A stretch of 64,000 nt of DNA from Drosophila persimilis (GCF_003286085.1 NW_020825288.1:22568001-22632000), one strand, 5' to 3'. Shown: positions 25,301 to 40,361, counted from the stretch's first letter. The notes: generated by a model not told the origin, from the sequence alone. Numbers and translations: made by a program.

Positions 25301-27233
25301 ACGCACACACAAGAAGCACGTACGCACGCTCGCTACTGCACAACCGGAAAGTCCATTATGAATGTGTATTACGAATAGAATATACCCTATCCAATATATC
25401 TTTCGAAGGTGGTGAAAACTATATGGGAAGTGGTTGAAAAATTCAAGGAAATGTTGTCACAAGGAGAGGAAATGATACGGCAACACAATCTGCATTACAT
25501 TGCAGATTTATTGATTGTATCTGATTGCTATACATTTGTATAAAATATGAGCTGAACATTTTGGGTGCTCTGCACCCTTATGTATTGATTTGCAGACGCT
25601 GCAAGACTGCAAGAAGTCTCTAAGCCAAGCTTCTTTTTGGTCCAGATATTTAGTGGAATTACTGAAGTGCAGCTTATGGATAGCATACGATTCCTCCGGG
25701 TCCTTCCATTAATAAATAAACCCCACAAATAATGCCCTGTATTCCGAGGTAGCTCCATAGCAGATCGAGTGTGGACTTCCTGACTCAGATCTTTCTCTTT
25801 TGGTCGGCCAAATGGAAAGTTTTCTCCTTTCCCCCCTCCCAAAATGTTGTTGCACTTGCAAACGTGTGTTCATGTTGCGTCGTTGTCTGAGCCTTGTGTT
25901 TGAATTGTTTATCAAAAAGGCACACAAACTCCTGAGCGTGTTTTTATTATTTTCCATTATTTCCAATGCGATTTAATCCAAGAGTGTGTCTGGTGGAAAG
26001 TTTTCTTTTTTTCAGCAAGGGCATAAAATGAAACATGCGTTCGGCAAGGAAGAAGTTTCTAGTTCTGTTGGAAAGTTGTTTCTTTCTGGGAAACTTTTGC
26101 GATGTCCTGCAGCGACGACAGGCGTCGCCCAATAGAACTTTCCGAAGAAGAAGAAACGTGGAAATGCAGTCGGAAAATGGGGACAAGGAGTAGCCCCAAG
26201 CAATTATACATTTAGTGCCGTAATAAGGTTAAAGCGGATTAAAGTTTAATTTAATTGGATTCACAATATTACAAATACCATTTCCTCAGAGTCCTCACCT
26301 CCTTCCTTGCAGAGTACTTTCGCATTCATCTCGTGTTCAACACGTACTCGCCATTCCCTGTTCTTTCCATTCAAATGGAAATTCATGGCCCTCGCATATG
26401 ATTCACAAGTCATTTGAGCTAATGAGTCCTGGACAAGAGTGACATTCTCTGGTTTGGCCACATGACTGGAATATTCGTATGATTGCCCTTCCCATCTTTC
26501 ACATCACTCAATTGCTTGAACATGGCTCTGAAATGGGAGGAATTCATCTCGATGAAGACAAAGATAATTTCCTCTTACAGCTCGAGTAGATATCCCCCCA
26601 AACAGAAAGCAATTATGAGTTCCACAAGCACTTTCAGCTGGAATTGAAGGCTAAACAGATTTCCAAAATGTAGCCAAAATCCTTCTGTCAATTCCACTTT
26701 GGATTTGTGCAAAGTTTTTCTGCTTGGAATTGAAATTCCTGCTGCAATCATTAGAATTTCTCATGATTTCTCCAATGGAATTCGCTTCGAGGCATTTTTG
26801 CATCTGCCAGACCAACTTTCAATTAAATTCGTTTCCACTGTAGCCCAAACTTCGGTCGTAATTTCCTATGTACTAGTACTGGCACCCACACAAACACACA
26901 CCTTCGTGTAGTAAGCTGTCCAAGATTAATGACTCTTCCACACAGCTGCTGAAGGGAGATTGCCCCCGCCCCCGCCTGCTCCGACGACTCTGCCACTCCT
27001 TGTGTATTTCAATAATTAATGCATAAATAATGATTTACACAAACTTTGGTCAACCGCTGAGTGGACCATGACCAAAAAAAAAACAACAAAATAAAAAGAA
27101 CATGGAAAAAGAACCATATATAACCAGTAGGAACAGCAGGGAGAGGGACTAGTAGATGGACTTTCAACAGAAACAAGAACTAACCTGATTTTTGTTTTGT
27201 GTTGCAATGTTGCTGCTTCCGTTTCCGCTTTTC

Positions 27234-27265
27234 CACTCTCACTCTCTCTCTCTCTCTCTCTCTTC
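27234..27265. repeat. (CT)n microsatellite
   Basis: CT run of about 13 units. On the opposite strand it is a GAGA-type tract that could bind GAGA factor, although no gene is adjacent. Confidence 0.85.
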
Positions 27266-30200
27266 TCGCCCACAACAACAATACTGCGGAACAGTTAATC
27301 CATCATCATTATGATTTTTGTATTTCGTTTTCCTTCTCTTAACTTTTTTCAGTTTCAGAAGTATGTTGCTGTTGGCTTTGTTTCAGTGATGCTGCTGATG
27401 TTGCTTTCCTCTCATGTTGGCCTTTACATAATATCTTTTGAAATTCGTTCTATATTATATATTTTTTTTTTTTACATATGTTTGTGGTGGTGGCACGGCA
27501 CTTTTGTAAAGGCATTTACAGTCCTCGCATTTTCTATTGTTTTTTTAATCCCCTTCTGCTGTGTTGTGGGTGGGAAAACTCTTGTAATTAGCTGCGGAGA
27601 CAATGACAGCTAGCAACAATCGTTAGATGGAGCAACTACAACAAGTGGCCACTCCTCCTTTGCTTTTATGGGCTAATGCAAATTTAATTGCGGTTTATTT
27701 TGCACAGCTGCTGACGCCCCAACAATAATGGAAAGCATAATAGAAGGGGCGAAGCTGTGGATACCCTTACAGAGGAAGTCCCTGTTTTATTTTGAGTTAA
27801 GCGAAAAGAAGAAATGTTTCAATTGAATACTGAGAGCTCCTCTCTTAATGCTGTTCAATAATATATATGGCCAAAATCTGATCAAAACGATTATACTCTC
27901 TGTCAGAGTACAGGCAATATTCTGCCCTGTACACTTTTGATAGCCAGTGTGCCGTTGCCAATGAAGTTTGTGGCCACATTTTCGAGACCTTATCATGTTT
28001 CTTCCTGTGCTGGCTGTTGCCCTAATTTGCCACGCCCCAGCACGCACACAGGCGCCAAACGCCCACATGCTGTGTGTGCGCCGGGCTCTGCTCATTTGCC
28101 TTTCGCTGTGTGCTCCCCCCCACACTTTTGCCCACTTTTCCGGCAAACTTTCAGCTCATTTCTAATATGGCTGTGGGTTTTAATGAGCTTCCCTTCTGAT
28201 TGTGGGGGAAAAAATGGGTAAAATCGTGCACTTTCCCGACTGCAAATGGAAGTGGCTGACCAACTTGCCACCTGGGGCCAGCAAGTTGGTCAAAGTAGCA
28301 ATGAATGACAGAAGGGAACCACATCAACGAATGACGATAGAAGCTGCAGCTGATTTGAGGAGTACGTCGTATGTTAGTGCTTTTGTAAATTCCTTAACCT
28401 GAGGGCATGTGCCAATGCGGTGGGGCTGTAATTTGGGACCGGCTATTGTGTGGATTGGGGGCTGTTTTACTGCCAGCTAATTGATAACGATTTATATCGG
28501 TTTTTGAAGCTTTTATTTTTTGAAGAAATAATACCTATGTAACTCCTATAAGTATTCATTGCATGACAATTATTATCAAACAAAAGCAAATACAAGCTAC
28601 TATTCTGCCCCTAGTTCTTTTAGGAATAGGGCGACACACACAGTTGAAGATAATTGGACGGCTTTGAAAATTCTAGGTATCACAGAAATACCATTATATA
28701 GGAGTGGTAGAATTTATGATGTATGAATGAATTCCATGTAAACCCCACTTTCAACGCATCACTTGGCCATTGTTGAACAACCCCTCAGCACACAATAGCA
28801 GTCATTGTCGGAGGGCCGGGGCCTGTCTATAGATTCACTCGTTTTTTCCCAAATGCAACAGTGCGTATGCGTTATCCAAACTTTGAAGAACAATTGTTGC
28901 CTTGGTAATTGCAGGTTCAGGGTTCAGGGTTCAGGCCAAATGCTGTCGTTGCTTGTTGCTGGATGTCGGATGTCGGATGCCGATGGCAGCTGATGATGGG
29001 GCTGGCTGGGTGGTCTGGGTAGCAGCTGTTATCACATCCTAATGGTAATGCGATATTCATTGAAGCTGTATTGGCGGCACGACCACGGCACAGCATCCTT
29101 TCGTTTCTCAGAATCCAAACAGAAATCATAGCATACTTATTTGCGCCGAAAGGCGGCATAGCGGATGCTAACGAGGCCTCCGGCTGTACGCTGCTGTTGT
29201 TGTTGATGTTACTGCTGCTGCTACTGAGCCGTTGCTGCTCCTGCTGCCGATGATGATGATAGCTTATGTAACTAACGCTGCATAAATCCGTGCAAACGCA
29301 CACACACACACAGAAAAAGAGGGGATGGCGGAGCAGAGGCCAAAGTACATATTTTTTCTTTCTTTTGCTTAACTATTCAAATGACATTTTAGTTGCTTGC
29401 CTTTTTTTAGCCACTCCTGAATGGGTGTGTGTATGTCTGCACCAGTGATAATTCTTTTGGCGCACTCATGCCTCAGGCCTCGTGCCCCATGCCAAATGGT
29501 GCTGCGTGCTTTTAACACTAACAAGCAGCAGCAACAACTACAGCAGCAGAAGCAGCACCGATGCCAAAGGAATGGACAGACACACCCGAACAAAGGTAAG
29601 TTGGAGAGCAGACTCTTCTTGGACAACACATAGATACACCAACACTTACACAAGCACTTCTATTTCACAGACAAGCACACGTACACGTTCTCTTAGATTT
29701 GGCCCGGTTCGAATGGCTCTGGCTATGGCTCTGGCTCTGGCTTTTGGCAGCGATTGCGATTCCGTGGACGTTGCTGTCGACTGATGCTCTTGCTAATGTT
29801 CATCTCACGTCGATGGACCATTTTTGACTGGCTTCAAATCGAAGTCTGCCTGCTGCCAGCCTGCTGACTGCCTGTCGTCCTCGCCTCGTTGTTGGCCAAC
29901 AGCAAACAGAAGGCAGAGAGCGGGTTCAGAGAGCGGAGCGAAGCGACAAGAGCAGAGGAGCAAAAGAGAGCGGCACGAAGCAGAGATCTTATAACAATTG
30001 GTGGCTGTTGTTGTCTCTGCTCGATTCCTGGAGAAATCTTTGCAAAAATGAGAGATAGTTCAACAAACGGACAGCGAAAGAGAGACACCAAGAGCGAGAG
30101 AGTCGAAGAGAAAGAGAAAGGGTATTGCAAGAACTTTCTCTTGTTGCATTTGCAGGCGGGCAACGCACGTGAGTGGATAGTGCTGCCAGACTATTGATAG

Positions 30201-33200
30201 ATTGGGAAGATGTGGAAATGGAGATGTGGAATTCTAGATGTGCTGAAATTCTAACAAATTAATTTACAGAAATTAATTGGAGAAGAAATAGTTAAGAATA
30301 TTGTGTATAGCTCGGAATATTTGTAAGCCACAGGGAATATGTGCATTTTTTACGAGAAGTACATACATATCTCTTTCTTAGATTATAATAATTTATTCTT
30401 TAAAACACTTTAAAAACTATAATCTTTTTATATAATTTCAGACACGATGGCAGCCTATAAAAATCTCTTATATAGAATCTCTTCTACTGTCGTACTGTCT
30501 CCCTTGAGGTCCACTCTCTGCACATGCGCTTCGTCCATCAAAACAATTTCGAGTTTTGCAGCAAAGGGACAAAAAAATAAATGTCTAACAACAAATATAT
30601 ATAGATGTGCATATATATAGACCACCACAAGACCAAAACTCGCTTAGTTGCCGCGTTGACAACTTTGTGGCAGGCAACAAACAAACACAGACACACGGAC
30701 AATATGCCGACAATATGGGGTGGTGTGGTGTGGATGGTCTTCGAGGATGGCCTGAGAGATGGTCAGTGCAATGTGAGAAGGATAAAAGACAAGAGAACTG
30801 AAGATGCATTGGCTTTCTGGGCTAGAAGTTGCCCAAGCAGTGACCTGAGCAATGACCCGCTTAGACATTGGAGAGATTTATCTTTAGCAAGTAACACTCG
30901 TATCGTAGTAATACCTATGGGCGAGCAAATAAATCTAATGCTAAACTTTTGACACCGTCACGGCAGGCGAGCCACAGTGGTATTTCCTGTTCTTCGCCCA
31001 CAGCGATTCCTGCTTGAATCTGTCTGCCTGGCAGCGACCAACAAAAGGAGTGACACTCGCCGAGGCACACACATTTATCTATTATATATTGTACATTATA
31101 TATTTCTCTGCTAAAATTTATGACCTCCCATCACCTTTCTATGGCACCCAAAAAATCTTTCACATCTAAGAGATAAATAATAATAATAAATTTTTTGCGC
31201 TTTTTATATGCCACTCCGTTTGTTCGTTTGGCATTTCTCACATTTCTTTGCCATTCTTATGACAATGTCAACATTTCTTTTTGCTCTTCCTAATGGCAGG
31301 ACAAACACACACACACACGCACACAGCTTCTCACACAGATACGCACGCACACTTGCACTTATGTATTTTCAATCGGTTCGCTGTTTTTCCTTCCTTCTTT
31401 GGCTATGCGTGGCCATAAATTTTGGTTGAAGATTCGCTTCGGTTATGAGGAAAGCACGCGACTATGGGTAGTCCAAAAATAAAGCGGATAATTTCTGATG
31501 TTGACACACGCACTGGCAGAAAGAGGGAAAGGACACACACAGTCGCACAATTGTTATTTTGGCCATTTTTTGTTTGTTTGTCATTTAACAGATTTTTGCT
31601 CCCCTTGCTCTGGCTATTGATTTCTAATTTTTCCTTCGTCGGCTTAATGCCACATATTTGCCCATTCTTTGGAGGACATTCCCAACACACATACATGTAC
31701 AGTATACGCATGTATATATATATGTATGAACGAGTGTATGTCCTTGTGTCGCATTGATTTCGTAATTTATGAGCAATTTGATGGATTGCGCAAATAATTT
31801 TTTTATGTTTATTTTTGAGTTTTTATTGTTGTGGCCGCCGCCTGTGTGGTTCGTCTGTTTGCCGGGGCTTGTGGCATGTCATATGCTGCTGTTTGTGGCT
31901 TTTCGTGGGGGGGGATGGAGGGCTACCGGCGGCACACATGGGTGCCAGCCAGCCTTTCGTTTTGGGCTTAAATGTGGTTCATATTTATTGTTGCATGAGT
32001 AAGTAAGTGACAACAAAAAGCGTTGCCTACTTTTGGGTGGCGCTTTTAAGGATTAAAGCTTGGAACGGGTGACGGTTTTTTTTGATGAATTGTGTTCCTG
32101 ATGGGTACATCATTTGAATGAAATTTATTGGAATCTTTAAAAGAGGAAGGGAGATAAATGGGAGGAGTCCTATTATCAATTTCATAAAATTATGCAATTC
32201 CCAAACAGCTGCAAATATGAAATGCCATAATTACCAAAAGTGTATTTAATCAATGCAAAAGAGCGAGAGAAACGATCAAAAACATAAAACCCCATTAGAT
32301 TAGTCAAATTAATTGTAATTGTAAATGAATGTAAGGCCGCTGGGCATTTATGTTTGTTAAATAATTAATGTTGATACATTGCCCAGACCAGACTACCGCG
32401 GTTAGCTAATTGAGGCAAACGCATCTGCGTAATTAAATTTTCAGTCGAAAGGCCGTAAAAATAAATCAACAGCAAAAAAGAGGAAATCCGGGAACAAAAA
32501 ATGCGAAATTTTCATGCGGGAACTTCGTTAACATGGATGAAATCGGCTCACTTGCAGGGCCAATTAAATGTTGAATCAATATTGTTAAATCTCCCACAAA
32601 AACACACACACATGCACGTGCGTGTGTAAACGGGTACATAGGGGTATTCGCAATTGGTGTGCGTAAATACCCAGCATTTGAATAATCCATGTGTCCCGCC
32701 CTCGGATATGCGTGTGTGAGAGCTTATATGTACATTCGAGTCTACCCGTACATTCACTGTATTGAAAGCCATCTGAATGGGAGGGTAAACTAACTGGCAA
32801 AGCACCCGGATACCCCAAATCCTGTCCAGTTACAACAACAATCGAAATTCGTATTGGTAAGTGCTTTGTCAGCGTTTAAACACGTCGCCGAAAACATTTT
32901 AATGTTGGTTAAAACTCATTTCGGATGTGCGTCCACCACACATGAATGGCAGTCGGCCAATACTTGTAGTTGTTTTGTTCCTTTCGTTCTCTAATTTGTG
33001 TTACTTTGTACATGTACAAATTCCATTTAGGCCAGGAATAAATGAATACAGGGTGCTTCAGGTGTATTTAGTCCTTCAGTCCTGCAAACGGTTTTCCCAG
33101 CAATAGCAATCAAAAAGCTTTTAAATAATAATTTTAAAATACTAGTTCAAGCACCATTAACATCAGTTAAAATAAAATGTACTCTACAAATATTTCAGCA

Positions 33201-34989
33201 TTTCCAATTGCAAAACTCAAATAGTTCATCTATCAAAGCCTCTCAGGAGATTTGATTTGAGTTCGATGCCTGGCTGAACCCATTGAGGCTAAGTACACTC
33301 GAACTGGCAACAAAGCCGTGAACTATCCATCAGGTCGAGCCACGAGCCCACACATTTCCATGCAAATATATAAATGCTACTTTTTTCTTTATTATTTTAG
33401 GTCAGCAATTTGGAGAGGGGCATCTGTGGCAAACTGGATGGGTGCCTGCCAAGGAGAGCACAACACCCTCCTTCTGGTGGGCACTTACGACCAACAAATA
33501 CACACAGGCATAATAAAATAATCGATGCTTTTAAAATTTGCATAAGTTTGGATACCACAGATGCTACACCAGAGCCTCGCATTTCCATATATCCCATTTT
33601 CCATTTCCACATTGCGCACATGCCGCGTTGCCGTGAACTCAGCTGGAGCCAGAGACAGACCCAGAACCAAACCCAGACCCAGACCCCTCTGAACCGCACA
33701 ACGATGGACCTGGAGACGGCGGTGACAGGTTCGTGGGCGTTCGATTTAATTGTGGGAACGCACACACCACGTAGCCGGACTTGGTCGATATACAACTCGG
33801 CCTAGGAGTGCTTAAAAATTCAGCTTTTTAGCCAAGGAAACTATATATTTTTTCATTACCAGTGTGTGAGGGACGTGGCCTTAACCCAACCGTGGGAACT
33901 CCTTCCTCAAAGTACACGTCTTTATGTACAGCACAGCCCCAATGACCGCAACCCTCAGCGAAAGAGGAGCAAAACTTGTTAACTTTTCAGATTTCACATT
34001 TCATTAACGTCGACAGCGCCTTGCTGGCAGGTTAACTTGGTTCTCGTTGCGGTTTCTCTGAAATAACATCAGAAATTAATTTGTATAACTTTTTGAAAGT
34101 ACCAACCAGTGCGTGAAATGTTGGCCTAAAAGGGCAGCAAATTGTTAAAAAAACTAATTAAGGAAACTTAAATACAATTAAATTTGAATTTTTTAAAAAC
34201 AAGCGGCAAGGTACAGTGTTCGTATTTCAAAATTTAAGTTTAAACTGTTTGGATTATTTGTTTCATTTATTTCAATTACATGAATATATTTTTAATTTCA
34301 AAATTGATTTTAATAAATTATCTAACAATAAGATATGATTTTTTAATTTTTAGAATTCAAAGAAATCACAATTAGATTTTTTTAATGAACAAAGAATTTA
34401 AGTTTCTCGACCCTAAATGTTTTCTGAATTAATAATTGTATATTTGGAAATTTCTTCATCATAAAGAAATTATTATTTTGTTGGATAAATTAATTATTTT
34501 ATGTGAGAATATTACTTTCTTTTAAAAACTATTCCTAAGCTGTACATTTAATTAAAGTTGAATTCACTGGAAATCTGTTCTTGAGGAGGAGAAGAAGAAC
34601 GAAGAAATAAGCCACTAATTTGTTGGCTGCATTTTCCATTGAAATTATTCATGAGCTTAACTGATTAAATGTCTCCATGAATCTGGTTAAGAACACACAA
34701 AGCTGGCTATCCATTGCGGAGCTAAATTATAGCTCAGAATCAGACGGTCTTTTGGCATGAATAAAACATGCGAAATCGAATAAATTGGGGACTGATTTTT
34801 TCCTTTGAGCCACGACATCAGACAAAGCTCCAGAAATACTCCCCAACTCTGGCAGAGATTTCCACCATCCACATCCCCATCCACCCCACTTAATCCATTT
34901 GCAATAATTGCTAATTAAATTGGCGAAAACCCAATTAATTTCCTCGTTGATTTTCCCCGGTTCTCTTCCATCTCTTCATCTCTGACAGG

Positions 34990-37597
34990 ATGACAACGAC
35001 AATGCAGCCCAGCAAGTATACGGGCCTCGTGGCCGATCTGATGCCCAATATACGGGCCATGAAGTATTCGGGCCTTTTTATGCACAATTTCACCGGCGGA
35101 AGCGGGTTCATGAAGAAGGTGTACTCTTCGATTCATCTGGTCATGTTGCTGATGCAATTCATCTTCATTCTGGTTAATATGGCTCTGAATGCAGAGGAAG
35201 TCAATGAATTGTCAGGGAATACAATTACTGCATTGTTCTTTACTCATTGCATCACAAAATTTATATATTTGGCTGTGAATCAGAAGAATTTTTACAGGTG
35301 AATGTGGTCCCTGTCCCTGTGGAGGGGTAAGCATTTTCTGACCACTTATGTCATTCCTTTGCAGAACTCTGAACATCTGGAATCAGGTGAACTCTCATCC
35401 ATTGTTCGCCGAGTCGGATGCCCGCTACCACTCGATTGCTTTGGCCAAAATGCGGAAGCTCTTCTTTCTGGTGATGCTAACGACCATCCTCTCGGCCACT
35501 GCCTGGACCACCATCACCTTCTTCGGGGACAGTGTCAAGATGGTGGTTGACCATGAGACTAACTCCAGCATGGCCGTGGAAATACCACGACTGCCCATCA
35601 AGTCGTTCTATCCGTGGAATGCATTCCATGGCATGTTCTACATGATAAGCTTTGCCTTTCAGGTCTACTACGTTCTCTTCTCTATGATTCACTCGAACCT
35701 GTGCGACGTGATGTTCTGCTCGTGGCTGATCTTCGCCTGCGAACAGCTGCAGCATCTCAAGGGCATCATGAAGCCACTGATGGAGCTATCCGCCTCTCTG
35801 GACACGTACAGACCCAACTCGGCTGCTCTCTTCAGATCGCTCTCGGCCCAATCCAAGTCCGAGCTCATTCGAAATGAGGGTGAGTCCCCGTTTACATCCC
35901 CACTAATTGCTTCATTCAGCTGGAATTGAATTGCAGAAAAGGATCCCGGCAACGACCTGGACATGTCCGGCGTCTACAGTTCCAAAGCCGACTGGGGCGC
36001 CCAGTTCCGTGCACCGACCACCCTCCAGTCCTTTGGCAATGGCAATGGTAATGGCAACGGCGGCGGAGCGGCAAACGGGGCTAATCCCAATGGCCTGACC
36101 AAAAAACAGGAGATGATGGTGCGCAGCGCCATCAAGTACTGGGTGGAGCGGCACAAGCACGTGGTGCGGTGAGTCAAAAACTGCACAATTTTACATCTAG
36201 ATTATGGCTGGGCTTCTGGGGTTTTGTTTCGGTTGAAGGACAGATAGACAGATGGAGTGTCCTGTGTCCTGTGATTGCTTTTTGTGCACTTAATAAGTTG
36301 TGTGGTTCAGGGCTTGAAATTGGTTTTGCAATTCGGTGAGAGAAATTCAAAAGTTTTTTACTGCAGTTGAAGGGTTGCTGATAATTCTAAAAGGTTTTGA
36401 GTGAATTGTATTATACTATCCAAAATAACATATTTGAATAAACATCTTTTAATACTAAATAAATTCCATTAAAGAAGAATCAAATTAAAGCCATTTCTAA
36501 CCCAGAACATTATTAGAACTAGAGAATATTTACTTTACTCCAACTTCTTTAGATAAATATCCATAAATTGTAGAAATCGTAGTTTATCATTCGTAGTTTA
36601 TTACCTGACAGCTTGATAGTCTGAGATAACTCTTATTAAAAAGCAATGAATATAGATAAAGATAAATGCCTGTAAATTCGAGCAACTACCATTCAATAAC
36701 TTCTCTTTCCTATCTTACATGACAATCAATTTCATTGTTTGTTTCGAAAATTAAATTTCTCTATCTCTCTATCTAAGCTACAAACACACTTATTCAGAGC
36801 ATTCATTGGCCGTGCCCAGGACTTGCTGCAGTTTATTTGATTTGCTAGATTATTTCCTCAATTGCAATGCCTGTCGTTGGACTCTCTGTTAAATGATTGC
36901 ATCGTCTCGTGCCCCAGAGGCTGCCCATTCCCTTTAGCATTGTTTGCCTTGTAAAGTCTGGGAGTTTCGGGATTTGTTGACCAACTTATTGACCCACTCT
37001 CTAACCCTTTTACCACTCTCGTTGGCAGCCTGGTGGCTGCCATTGGCGACACCTACGGAGCTGCCCTGCTGCTGCACATGTTGACCTCGACCATCAAGCT
37101 GACCCTGCTCGCCTATCAGGCAACGAAAATTACCGGAGTCAATGTCTACGCCTTTACGGTTGTCGGATATTTGGGCTATGCCCTGGCACAGGTGTTTCAC
37201 TTTTGCATCTTTGGCAATCGGCTGATTGAGGAGGTGAGTGGGGAGGGCTGAGCCGAGTATTCCACATGGAATAACTAACTTTTGAGGCTGCTTGCAACAG
37301 AGCTCATCTGTCATGGAGGCCGCCTACTCCTGCCACTGGTACGATGGCTCCGAGGAGGCCAAGACCTTCGTTCAGATCGTGTGCCAGCAGTGCCAGAAGG
37401 CCATGAGCATATCGGGTGCCAAGTTCTTTACCGTCTCGCTGGATTTGTTTGCCTCGGTACGTTCTTCGAATTGGATTTCCCGTCCACTCGATTGGAAAAT
37501 AAATAAGGTAACAAATACATTAAAACCTGCATCGTATGCATTGCAGGTTCTGGGCGCCGTTGTCACCTATTTCATGGTGCTGGTGCAGCTCAAGTGA
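34990..37597 (+). CDS. Orco: Odorant receptor co-receptor Orco (Or83b)
   Basis: Six coding exons (34990-35297, 35365-35879, 35937-36168, 37029-37233, 37301-37456, 37547-37597), all with GT-AG borders, give 488 residues against 486 in D. melanogaster. The product is the obligate partner of tuning odorant receptors, an inverted seven-helix protein that forms the shared ion-channel subunit in olfactory neuron dendrites. The N-terminus starts [14 protein letters not shown] and the C-terminus ends FMVLVQLK, both essentially as in other flies. The long intracellular loop 2 carries a Gly-Asn repeat (exon 3), which probably explains the two extra residues. The acceptor at 34987-34988 lies one base before the ATG, so there is at least one upstream 5' UTR exon. 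A poly(A) signal AATAAA lies at about 37911. Intron 3 (860 bp) is the longest coding intron. Identity is certain. Confidence 0.98.
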
Positions 37598-37910
37598 ACG
37601 GCTCCCGGCGGACTTGATGGATTGATGGATAGTCTGTGCCTGGAAAGCGAATGCCAAGGAGTCCCCGTGCTAAGCCCCAAACTAAACCCCTCTACAACGA
37701 CTACAACGACTCCCCCTCAACAAACCACACATTGTAGAGCAATTATAACGCAAATTATATATATTTTATACCATACCAAGTCGAAGGACGACGAACGAGC
37801 CCCGTGGGACCTGGAATACTAACATGCTGGGGCGCAAATAGAGGCCTTGAAATATTTATCGATTTTTGTACACATGTAGAGCTTTCAATGTAAACTCAAG
37901 ATGCAAACCA

Positions 37911-37916
37911 AATAAA
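37911..37916 (+). other. Poly(A) signal of Orco
   Basis: AATAAA about 314 bp after the stop codon, in the same orientation. Confidence 0.6.
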
Positions 37917-40350
37917 TGTGTAGTGAAAATGCAAGGGGAGTGGGGTCGGTAAGTGTCAGTAAAGTGCCAGCTGGTTAATGGCAGCAGGATAATTATGGTT
38001 TCTCTGGGAGACCACATATTACGGAATGCTAGTCTGGAGCCAGTGCCTCTTCAAGATGGTTGAGCTGGGGTTTATTTAGTGTTAGCTCTGTAACTTAATC
38101 AGTGGCCAGACCTTCTCCACGTGTGGCATGCTCTTAACGATGCAGACTCTGATTCATGCCCAGCCACAGCCACAGCCATCACACGCTTCACTGCCGTTGC
38201 ATGCTCCCATAGTTTTCCCCCCGCCGCATGGCCAAAACGAACTTAATTGAATATAAATTATGTATCACCATCTTTGGCCAGAGTTTTCCATCTTTCCATC
38301 TCTTCGAATGATATATTTTTTGGCAATCGCGGTGGCAATTAATGGCCAAGTGGGCTGGCGCAATAATAGAAGCACTAAACAATCATCCACAATTGCAGCC
38401 GAATGCGAACAATTAAACGAAATGTGGCAAAAGTGTAGTTTCAAATCACACATATCTACATACGCGCATTTTTATATATATGGTACATATTTGTATACAC
38501 ATGTGTGCTGCTCTTATATTTTTTTGTTGGCATTTTGAAAGCGCACTTTATGGTTTTTGAAATTGCCCAACTTCGGTCGGAGCTCGCTGCTGGAACTGAA
38601 CTCGAGAAAACAGAGCTAAGAAACAGCTAAGAGTTAAGAAAACGCTATACAACTCGAACTTTTAATGCGGCCACGCTCGGTACATTCAGCCAAAAGTTTT
38701 TATTTCTTACAGCTTTCATAAAACAAAAGGAAAGAAAGGCCTTGCTTGGCCACCGAAGAAGTACATACTCTTAGAATTGAATTATTTTTGGTCTGCTATT
38801 TAATAAAGTGATTTATTAATTTGATAAATTGGTAAGACGTTAAAGAACAATATTTTCATCAGAACTGTGGCAGCATTTGCTACAAGAAGTAAATCTTTCG
38901 ACCAGATATCATTGAAACTAATTCTGATTCTGATAATGATTTCAAAAATATGTTTCATAGGGTCAAAATTCCACTCTCTTTTTTTGTTTTTGTTTGTACC
39001 AAACCTTATCAACGGCATAATATCCTCTACCTTTTTAAGAGTACAAAAACGAAAAGCGAACAACGAAGCAATACAACCTAAGCTGGCAGAGTGTGTGTGA
39101 GGTACAGGTAAGGCGTCGTAGAAGTGTATATACTAGCTAGTCACCCTCCCATCCCTCCTAACCAACCACTTCTTACTGTTAATTTCTTTATTGCGCCGAC
39201 TTTCGTCTGCCAATGAAAGTTTCTTGACTTTGGAAATGCAACAACAGGCGGTACAGAAGGCCCAGCAACAGCAGAAACTCTGCTTAACTTATAAATCTAC
39301 TATTTAATTAGTTTTCTTTGCTAAATTTTTTTTCTTTTGTAAACAAACATCTGGTTCTTCCGAAACTTAAATTGTATATGCGATTTTTGTTGTTCAACCT
39401 CATTTGTCAATTGGCAGTGCGATTTCTTTTCGGGGTTTACATTAAACATCTCACGAATAGAGTCATTAAAATAAGAGTACAAGTCATCAACATACCACAC
39501 TGTACGAGTACCAAACATTTTTTAATATTCGACATGTTAATGACACTTTTATATACTGCTTTACACATTTCGTTTACATAACTCTTCCGTTTTGAGTTGT
39601 TTTTATTTGACAATGCATAATGGAGAAATTTCAGAGTTCAAAAGTTGACATTGCAAATATATATAGTAGATTTTGCTTCTTGAAAGGCTATAATTTAGGT
39701 TCATTTTAAAGCGAAAAGTGTTGATGATTTTTCAATGCATAGTCCAATTTGGACCGAGTACATTTCCTTATATGCTGTTCCTCCAGAACAGACTAAAGAA
39801 GACTGAAAAGAAAAATATTTGGTGGAATGAGGCATTGCGGATAATGTTTTCTTTTAGGAGAAAATTGTGCCTCATAATATTACTGCTTCTTCCAATATTA
39901 AAAAAGGTAATATATACGAGTAGCCATTGTAATAATTAAAACATCTTTCTTGGGCATACAACAACTTCCGTGTCAGAGCTACAACTTTTTCACATGCGAA
40001 AAACTGAAAAAAAAATATGTTAGTTCTTATGGTATCCCAGATAATTTCATTCATTCATAAAACACGCATAAGACACCAACATCATCAGCTTTTTTCTGTT
40101 GCATTTCAAGTTCTTATACTGCCATTATAGGTGCAGTCCTAGCTTTGGTTAGTTACAACATTTTTCCATATTTTTTTTTTCATTTGGCTTCACGTTTATT
40201 TCCACACTTGCAGCGTCTGGTAGTGTTCGCTTCATGGCAAAAAAAAGGGCGAGAGCAAGTTCAATGCATGCAAAGTCAAAGTCAAAACCCTCCACCCCCT
40301 TTCAGCAGTCCCGCAAACCCCTTTGAAAGCCCGCTTCTCTGGCCAATACG
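37917..40350. other. Intergenic stretch downstream of Orco
   Basis: AT-rich sequence with only short, mutually overlapping open frames. I see no supportable gene or repeat. Confidence 0.5.
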
Positions 40351-40354
40351 AGCG

Positions 40355-40361
40355 TATATAA
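40355..40361 (+). promoter_or_regulatory. TATA box of a possible small gene
   Basis: TATATAA preceded by GC-richer sequence. It lies 87 bp upstream of an ATG that opens a 126-codon frame, with TCAGC, an initiator-like string, at 40372. Confidence 0.35.

Larger units (their letters stand above)
17800..34980. other. 17-kb gene desert upstream of Orco
   Basis: Apart from the coding-like debris at 19.8-20.8 kb and many microsatellites, I see no supportable gene. Open frames here mostly derive from CA, GAT, CAG/CTG and GGTC repeats or start at non-ATG codons. Because Orco has an acceptor site immediately before its ATG, one or more of its 5' UTR exons and its promoter must lie somewhere in this interval, but I could not place the donor with confidence. 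Confidence 0.5.

Noticed and set aside
28912..28937. Three GGTTCAG-like units resembling a telomere-type or tRNA T-loop sequence
   Set aside because: Only three units and no cloverleaf can be formed. No tRNA gene was recognised anywhere in the window.
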